Virus record (IMG/VR): IMGVR_UViG_3300045953_000017
Coordinates: 1-25,218 of that record
Direction: 5' to 3' (one strand)
DNA from: a virus
Length of the DNA stretch: 25,218 bases
Part shown: positions 22,501 to 25,218 of the stretch, one piece after another
Position numbering within the stretch: the first letter of the stretch is position 1
Layout of the letters: every line of letters begins with the position of its first letter
The notes under the pieces: generated by a model
What the model saw: only the letters and a program-made list of their open reading frames with translations
Database searches by the model: none
Told to the model about the DNA's origin: nothing
Translations under genes and position numbers: made by a program

Positions 22501-23509
22501 ATACGAACGCTCGACCAATGCGACGTTCAATCACACGCGCAGCTTAGGCCACCTCGTCAAGCTCGCCGACGGCAGCAACGCAAACTCGGTGCACGGCGTC
22601 GTGACGACCAATCGCACGATGGCGGCGGGCGGTAAATTCAACATCGCGCGCGTGCCGAACAATGGCGCGGCCGCGGGTGCGGCGACGCTGCGCACGACTG
22701 CACAGTCGATTGCCGCCACGACGGAAACGGCCATCACCTTCACGACTGAGGTCCTGGACGAGGGTGCGATGATCGATATCGCGGGCCAGCCGACCCGCGT
22801 CACGATCACCTCCGACGGCTGGTATCTCGCGGTATCCCATGCCGACTGGGCGACGACGGCCACCTACGGCAGCCGCAATACCTCGATCCGCCTGAATGGA
22901 TCGGGCGCCTGGTTCGCTCGCAATACGTTCGTCTCCGGCGAGGTGTCGGGGAGCGTCACGTTGCCGACCTACGGCATTGGGTATTTAACCAACGGCGATT
23001 ACTTAGAGGTAATGGTGCGGCATTCGGAGGTCGCCGGTAATCGTAACGTCGAGGCGTGCTATCTCACCGCCGCAAAGGTCGAGACCTTCGAGACGATCGG
23101 GGCGCACGTCTCGTATGCCGGCTCAGCGCAGACCGTCAATACCGGCTCGGACGTACTCATCACCTTCGATACCGAGAACCGGGACGATGACAACATGGTC
23201 AATCTCGGCGCCCAGGCCGGGCGGATCACGGTCAGCGAGAACGGGTGGTATGCCATCGCCGGGCACGTCGGCACCACGCTCAATACCGGCGGCTTGCTGT
23301 CGGTCATCCTCAAGGTCGACGGCAGCACCGTGATCGCTCAACAAAACTGCGAGGGCTTCGTTGACTTCGTTCTCAACGTCACCTCCGTCACGCACCTCAC
23401 CGCTGGTCAGTACGTCTCGCTGTATGTCAATGCAGCGGCGAATACCGCCACCCTGACCGGCAACGATCGACCGAAGCTGGCACTCGTGCTGCTAGCCAAA
23501 GACAACTGA
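19589..23509 (+). CDS. Tail hub / host-specificity protein, J-like, with three C-terminal C1q-like domains
   Basis: 1306 residues from GTG 19589, preceded by GAGGACGAGG. Residues 1-300 form the hub part (Tyr-Lys-Met-Gly-Leu-His-Phe-Val-Leu-Cys-Arg-Gly). Residues about 300-560 (Ile-Ile-Arg-Glu-Val-Leu-Thr-Asp-Pro, Gly-Leu-Cys-Phe-Phe-Trp, Gly-Gly-Val-Phe-Lys-Leu-Ser-Trp) match phage tail proteins of the Phage-tail_3/J type. The C-terminus holds three tandem modules of about 140 residues, starting near 890, 1030 and 1170, each with Ile-x-Phe-x-Thr-Glu, a Gly/Asp-rich turn and a Gly-Trp-Tyr strand, like trimeric C1q/TNF jelly rolls. These would be the receptor-binding tip. Longer than lambda gpJ (about 1130). 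Confidence 0.88.
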   Translation: MGGKSKSFTVGYRYKMGLHFVLCRGPVDEVSEIIAGERTAWTGPVTDNTTITIDNAELFGGDKREGGILGDADILFGRPDQTQNGYLLSQLGSVLSAFRGVVSCVFKGGRVTSNNPYIKPWWFRVQRIHVAGDGTDSPQQWYDETAEVPLTVGGPENLIATHLVNIDALTNAAPTTPGMKLVSAADIDGLLPTDVLSITANTEGSFIAWSRFGVPAYSGGLTGSTYHFDVVLDDASLAIEAYTDSGQLDGYAEARDLFVAQQPVILSGASRYRFGLIDDPIDDNTGGVSLIVRVYRGLDFGAMNPAHIIREVLTDPYFRQNYPEAMIDDVSFTAAADTFFAEGMGLCFFWNMQSQSKAFIQTVLDHCGAVYYADPYTGKFVLTPIRGDYTPALLDIYDESSIIDLERFDRPGPGEIVNEITVVYIDVVTGKEATVTVQDNAHIQIQGSIVARTTQYPGLPTADLAARVAQRDLTASTAELAQFKIKFTREAWPLRPGGVFKLSWAKLGISEAILRVLDIDYGLLEDGIIQVSAAEDVFGLPSESFQADQPSGWEEPDTTPVAVVIEDVAEASYWDVQRQLDPANLATLDADAGFVSTLAARPSTGVMGYSVHTRIDPAAYELRTGATFAPTALLYDPVVRSDTMIVIGSENNFSSSTVEVGERLQIGTGREAEFVEVTDTTDLDAYGTIVVNRGILDTTPQEHIIGARVWLVEDEIGQGDNYGQEGIERATYDVVDVKLTTFSGTGESLLGEAAEMSLTLDQRFYRPYAPGNVLIAGDAFPYVEVNAGAEITWAHRDRLQQTASYIAQSEASIGPEYGTTYNLYIYDDDTEALEASQLAIDDDVYVLDIPGNFTARLELEAVRDGVVSWQRQIRVFDYVGSLPELAAMVTDSATTTLLGNQNTTINFDTETLDEGGYFTAPSTDLTVPTGAAGWHYISNNFSIDAGSPARYSNSAIIPGGGTAWVTNLNLQYERSTNATFNHTRSLGHLVKLADGSNANSVHGVVTTNRTMAAGGKFNIARVPNNGAAAGAATLRTTAQSIAATTETAITFTTEVLDEGAMIDIAGQPTRVTITSDGWYLAVSHADWATTATYGSRNTSIRLNGSGAWFARNTFVSGEVSGSVTLPTYGIGYLTNGDYLEVMVRHSEVAGNRNVEACYLTAAKVETFETIGAHVSYAGSAQTVNTGSDVLITFDTENRDDDNMVNLGAQAGRITVSENGWYAIAGHVGTTLNTGGLLSVILKVDGSTVIAQQNCEGFVDFVLNVTSVTHLTAGQYVSLYVNAAANTATLTGNDRPKLALVLLAKDN

Positions 23510-23754
23510 TGCGCGCGGCCATCCTCGCAGCCTTGCTGCTCCTCGCGGGTTGTGAATGCTCCCTGCGTCGCGACGTCAAGGTCGACCGCCGCTGCCCGCA
23601 GGCCCACTGCGAGAGCGAGAGCAAGTGCAAATGTCCGGCGGCGCAGTGCCCGGAGGCGTCCAATATTACGGCTGTGGATACTGGAATTTCCGCAGTTTTC
23701 GCACCGCTAACGGCCGGAAATATTGGACAGTTAAGGGTTGATTTCTGCAGCTGA
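23509..23754 (+). CDS. Small cysteine-rich lipoprotein
   Basis: 81 residues; ATG overlaps the hub stop by one base. A signal peptide (Met-Arg then hydrophobic 4-13) ends in the lipobox Leu-Ala-Gly-Cys at 12-15, so it should be lipidated at Cys15. The mature part has Cys at 17, 29, 34, 40, 42, 47 and 80 in a charged stretch, probably disulphide-bonded in the periplasm. Its last third lies over the attP arm region (from 23658). It is not proline-rich like Rz1, and no i-spanin is seen next to it. Candidates are a superinfection-exclusion lipoprotein or a lysogenic-conversion protein; neither can be proved. Confidence 0.65.
   Translation: MRAAILAALLLLAGCECSLRRDVKVDRRCPQAHCESESKCKCPAAQCPEASNITAVDTGISAVFAPLTAGNIGQLRVDFCS
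23658..23667 (+). repeat. GTCCAATATT, candidate integrase arm site (left arm, outer)
   Basis: First of four copies within 220 bases around the tRNA core; same orientation as the two right-arm copies. It lies inside the lipoprotein gene. Confidence 0.6.
23719..23728 (-). repeat. GTCCAATATT inverted, candidate arm site (left arm, inner)
   Basis: Reads AATATTGGAC on the plus strand, the exact reverse complement of the motif. Extended by one base (A at 23729) it matches the TGTCCAATATT of the right-arm copies. Confidence 0.6.
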
Positions 23755-23759
23755 AATCA
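23739..23759. repeat. Inverted repeat TGATTTC / GAAATCA
   Basis: Seven-base arms at 23739-23745 and 23753-23759 with a 7-base loop, spanning the lipoprotein stop codon. No T tract follows, so a Rho-independent terminator is doubtful. It could be an excision-factor site in the left arm or a weak terminator for the late operon. Confidence 0.4.
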
Positions 23760-23782
23760 GCGACTTAGCGAAGAGAGAACGT

Positions 23783-23831
23783 CCGGCTACGAACCAGAAG
23801 GTCGGGAGTTCGAATCTCTCCGGGCGCGCCA
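23783..23831 (+). pseudogene. tRNA-Arg(ACG) 3' fragment, probable integration core
   Basis: The 3' part is clean: anticodon loop CTACGAA at 23787-23793 with anticodon ACG at 23789-23791, variable bases AGGTC, T stem GGGAG/CTCTC (23804-23808 with 23816-23820) around loop TTCGAAT, acceptor strand CGGGCGC at 23821-23827, G, then CCA at 23829-23831. Upstream there is no matching GCGCCCG strand or D arm, so it is no functional tRNA. The anticodon stem 5' side TCCGG has one C opposite A (TCTGG would pair perfectly), suggesting identity with the host gene starts after that base. Confidence 0.85.
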
Positions 23832-23847
23832 ACTTACGCGCGTTGGC

Positions 23848-23859
23848 TGTCCAATATTC
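23848..23859 (+). repeat. TGTCCAATATTC, candidate arm site (right arm, first)
   Basis: Begins 17 bases after the tRNA CCA end. Identical over 12 bases to the next copy, 19 bases further on. Confidence 0.7.
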
Positions 23860-23866
23860 GGGGCAG

Positions 23867-23878
23867 TGTCCAATATTC
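23867..23878 (+). repeat. TGTCCAATATTC, candidate arm site (right arm, second)
   Basis: Direct repeat of the previous copy at 19-base spacing. It overlaps the stop codon of the minus-strand small gene at 23877. Confidence 0.7.
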
Positions 23879-24089
23879 ATTGGCGAAAATAGGCCAATTG
23901 ATCTGGTTCTGTGCAGACCGTGACTCGTACGATCTGCTCGCCATTTTTCCAGTCGCAGCCAGCCGCATCGGCTGCGGACTTGGAAAAGTAGATGCGGACT
24001 TCCGTCCATACTTTGTTGTTCGCGTACCGACGCACCAGTACACCGTTGCGATTGACGACCGCCCACGCCTTGATGGTTCGTTGTTTCAA
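23877..24089 (-). CDS. Small protein coupled to integrase, hypothetical
   Basis: 70 residues on the minus strand, start TTG at 24089-24087 overlapping the integrase stop (TTGA), with GGAGG 8 bases upstream (24098-24102 on the plus strand). Pattern: Lys-Ala-Trp-Ala-Val-Val, Gly-Val-Leu-Val-Arg-Arg-Tyr, Val-Arg-Ile-Tyr-Phe-Ser, Ile-Val-Arg-Val-Thr-Val, a small beta-alpha-beta look. No winged helix or HTH of an excisionase is visible. It lies exactly between integrase and attP, so control of recombination is possible but unproven. Otherwise hypothetical. Confidence 0.65.
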   Translation of the reverse strand: MKQRTIKAWAVVNRNGVLVRRYANNKVWTEVRIYFSKSAADAAGCDWKNGEQIVRVTVCTEPDQLAYFRQ

Positions 24090-25069
24090 GTCCGCGGCCT
24101 CCCTCTCTGCACACCTCGCCGATAGAAGCGCTGCGTGGTAGATGCGTCCGCATGCCCGAGCCGATCGCGGGCGTCTTCGAGCGTGCCACCGCTCGCCGCC
24201 ACCGAGCGCAGGTCGTGAAAGGTGAAGCGCTGGCCGCCGGCCTTCACGTGCGTTCGCATCAACCGCTGCCAGTTCGCTGAGAACCCGCTCGCGGTGTAGG
24301 GCTTCCCGCCCTCCGTGCGGATGAGGTACTCACCCGGCACCTGGGGCGTGAGCGCCTTGCAGCGCTCGACAATTGCGCGGAGCTCGTCGCTCCATTCGAT
24401 GAGCTGCTCGCGTTGCGTCTTACCGGCGGTAAAACGAATTCCCTCATCGGTAAGATTTCCCCGGCGAAGCCTGAGAACATCTCCCCGTCTCGGACCGAGG
24501 CATACGGCAAGATCAATAGCGCATTGCATACGTCCCGAAGCAATGGCTCTGACTTGTTCCACATCTGCAATTGGCACAGCCGGACGCTTGGCGGCGCGCG
24601 GAAATTTTTCGATACCTCTAACAGGATTCGTGCTAGCCGCACCCCAGCGAACGGCTTTTTTGTAGACGTGACCGAGTAGAACGATCTCGTGTCGCGCCGC
24701 TTCGGGCGCCGGGTTGCCGTCTTTCTTTTTCCGTTCATCGATATACCTGTAAATCATCGGCGGCGTAACTGAATCGGGCAGCATGTGGCCGAAAACCTGC
24801 TTCAGCCGGGTGAGCGCGGCGCCTTCGTTCTGGCGCGTGGCCGGTGAGCGCTTCAACGGCAATACCTGGGCGCGATAGCGGTCAATCACATCGCCCAACG
24901 TGCGGCTCGACCAGGCACCGCCGACCTTCTGACCGTAGCGGGCGAGGGCCTCGGCGAGATCCTTGCCCAACGGATGCCACTTCCCGCGCAAGTCTGCGAA
25001 GTAATACGCGCCGCGGCGCAGGTACATCCGGCGCGGCAAATGCTTATCAATACGGCGACGGCGTCCCAT
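24086..25069 (-). CDS. int: Tyrosine-recombinase integrase, lambda-type
   Basis: 327 residues on the minus strand; GGGGAG lies 6 bases before ATG 25069. Residues 1-48 (Gly-Arg-Arg-Arg-Arg, Leu-Pro-x-x-Met-Tyr-Leu-Arg, Tyr-Tyr-Phe, Leu-Gly-Lys-Asp) match the lambda Int arm-binding domain. Residues 55-160 are the core-binding domain. The catalytic domain has Arg194 in Leu-Gly-Pro-Arg-Arg-Gly-Asp-Val-Leu, Lys217, His285-x-x-Arg288 in Phe-His-Asp-Leu-Arg, His306 in Leu-Gly-His-Ala-Asp and the nucleophile Tyr316 in Arg-Phe-Tyr. All catalytic positions are present. It should integrate the phage at tRNA-Arg through the nearby core. It is transcribed towards attP. Confidence 0.93.
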   Translation of the reverse strand: MGRRRRIDKHLPRRMYLRRGAYYFADLRGKWHPLGKDLAEALARYGQKVGGAWSSRTLGDVIDRYRAQVLPLKRSPATRQNEGAALTRLKQVFGHMLPDSVTPPMIYRYIDERKKKDGNPAPEAARHEIVLLGHVYKKAVRWGAASTNPVRGIEKFPRAAKRPAVPIADVEQVRAIASGRMQCAIDLAVCLGPRRGDVLRLRRGNLTDEGIRFTAGKTQREQLIEWSDELRAIVERCKALTPQVPGEYLIRTEGGKPYTASGFSANWQRLMRTHVKAGGQRFTFHDLRSVAASGGTLEDARDRLGHADASTTQRFYRRGVQRGRPRT

Positions 25070-25217
25070 TAACGGCTCCCCAATCCGGCTCCTGTGCCGA
25101 CAGCGTACCGCCTACAAGCTTACGTTGAAACTCCGCCAGCGCCACCACGGGGGCGCCGACGGCGTTCACCGTAAACCGCCAGCCGTTACGCCGCAGCCAG
25201 CGCACCTGGGCGGAGGC
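25047..25217 (-). CDS. DUF4224 protein (partial, 5' end outside the window)
   Basis: Open from the right edge to the TGA at 25049-25047, 56 residues, overlapping the integrase start by 23 bases. It reads Ser-Ala-Gln-Val-Arg-Trp-Leu-Arg-Arg-Asn-Gly-Trp-Arg-Phe-Thr-Val-Asn, then Gly-Ala-Pro-Val-Val-Ala-Leu. This is the DUF4224 pattern, small proteins usually encoded directly before phage integrases. The fold looks like a short DNA-binding helix-turn-helix-type unit, and a role in integrase control or excision has been suggested by position; no function is certain. Confidence 0.8.
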   Translation of the reverse strand, partial: ASAQVRWLRRNGWRFTVNAVGAPVVALAEFQRKLVGGTLSAQEPDWGAVNGTPSPY

Positions 25218-25218
25218 G

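Larger units (their letters stand above)
23658..23878 (+). other. attP region
   Basis: The region combines a tRNA-Arg(ACG) 3' fragment (core), two outward repeats on the left and two direct repeats on the right, and lies next to a tyrosine integrase gene. An inverted repeat GCCAAC/GTTGGC (23828-23833 and 23842-23847, 8-base loop) starts at the tRNA CCA end. The 122 bases between 23755 and 23876 hold no gene. Site-specific recombination at this core would rebuild a host tRNA-Arg gene. Confidence 0.8.

Noticed and set aside
23739-23759. Rho-independent terminator after the lipoprotein gene
   Set aside because: A stem-loop exists, but it is AT-rich in the arms and lacks a following T run, so it is listed only as an inverted repeat.
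23760-23831. Complete functional tRNA-Arg gene
   Set aside because: The acceptor 5' strand and D arm are absent upstream, and the anticodon stem has a C-A mismatch. Only the 3' part is real.
23738-23923. Plus-strand 61-codon frame through the tRNA fragment
   Set aside because: It contains the usual read-through peptide of a tRNA-Arg 3' half and has no ribosome site; it is attP sequence.
23731-24189. Minus-strand frame ending with Arg-Pro-Glu-Arg-Phe-Glu-Leu-Pro-Thr-Phe
   Set aside because: This peptide arises from translating the antisense of a tRNA gene and is a common false annotation. The frame crosses attP and the end of int.

Overview
The window is the late structural half of a temperate, long-tailed (siphovirus-type) bacteriophage, ending in its attachment site and integration genes. 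The DNA is GC-rich. The attachment core is the 3' part of a bacterial tRNA-Arg(ACG) with an encoded CCA, and the tail genes resemble families common in phages and gene transfer agents of Pseudomonadota, so the host is probably a GC-rich proteobacterium; genus and species cannot be read from the sequence. Signs of a non-contractile tail are a DUF3168-type tail terminator, a tail-tube protein, a G/G-T chaperone pair with a -1 frameshift, a tape-measure protein, a BR0599/gpL-like protein and a J-like hub. No sheath or baseplate-wedge genes are seen.

Layout, left to right. Positions 1-6533 hold a dense run of predicted surface or adhesion proteins: beta-rich small proteins, three fibronectin-III domains fused to a beta-helix, a protein made of 17 short glycine/serine-rich repeats, and a collagen-like protein. 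Positions 6530-12272 are the head-tail connection genes (gp6-like connector, head-tail joining protein, HK97 gp10-like protein, DUF3168 terminator). They are interrupted by a cassette that is not morphogenetic: an MptE/DUF115-like protein, two class I methyltransferases, a ParB-like/methyltransferase fusion and a GT-A glycosyltransferase. Positions 12295-23509 are the tail genes, with a second MptE-like paralogue inserted at 17561. A small Cys-rich lipoprotein (23509-23754) closes the rightward operon.

Positions 23658-23878 form an attP-like region: the 3' part of tRNA-Arg(ACG) without its 5' half, flanked by four copies of a TGTCCAATATT-type motif placed like integrase arm sites. To its right, on the minus strand, lie a small coupled ORF, a lambda-type tyrosine integrase and the end of a DUF4224 protein. 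Because tail genes and integrase sit on opposite sides of one incomplete tRNA core, the window looks like the non-integrated (circular or permuted) phage genome rather than a chromosomal prophage edge.

Nearly all rightward genes overlap or abut by a few bases (ATGA, GTGA, TGATG, TAATG), so they look like one translationally coupled late operon. The most unusual content is the methyltransferase/glycosyltransferase cassette inside the neck genes together with the two MptE-like proteins, which may modify virion or host-surface glycans. That function is inference.
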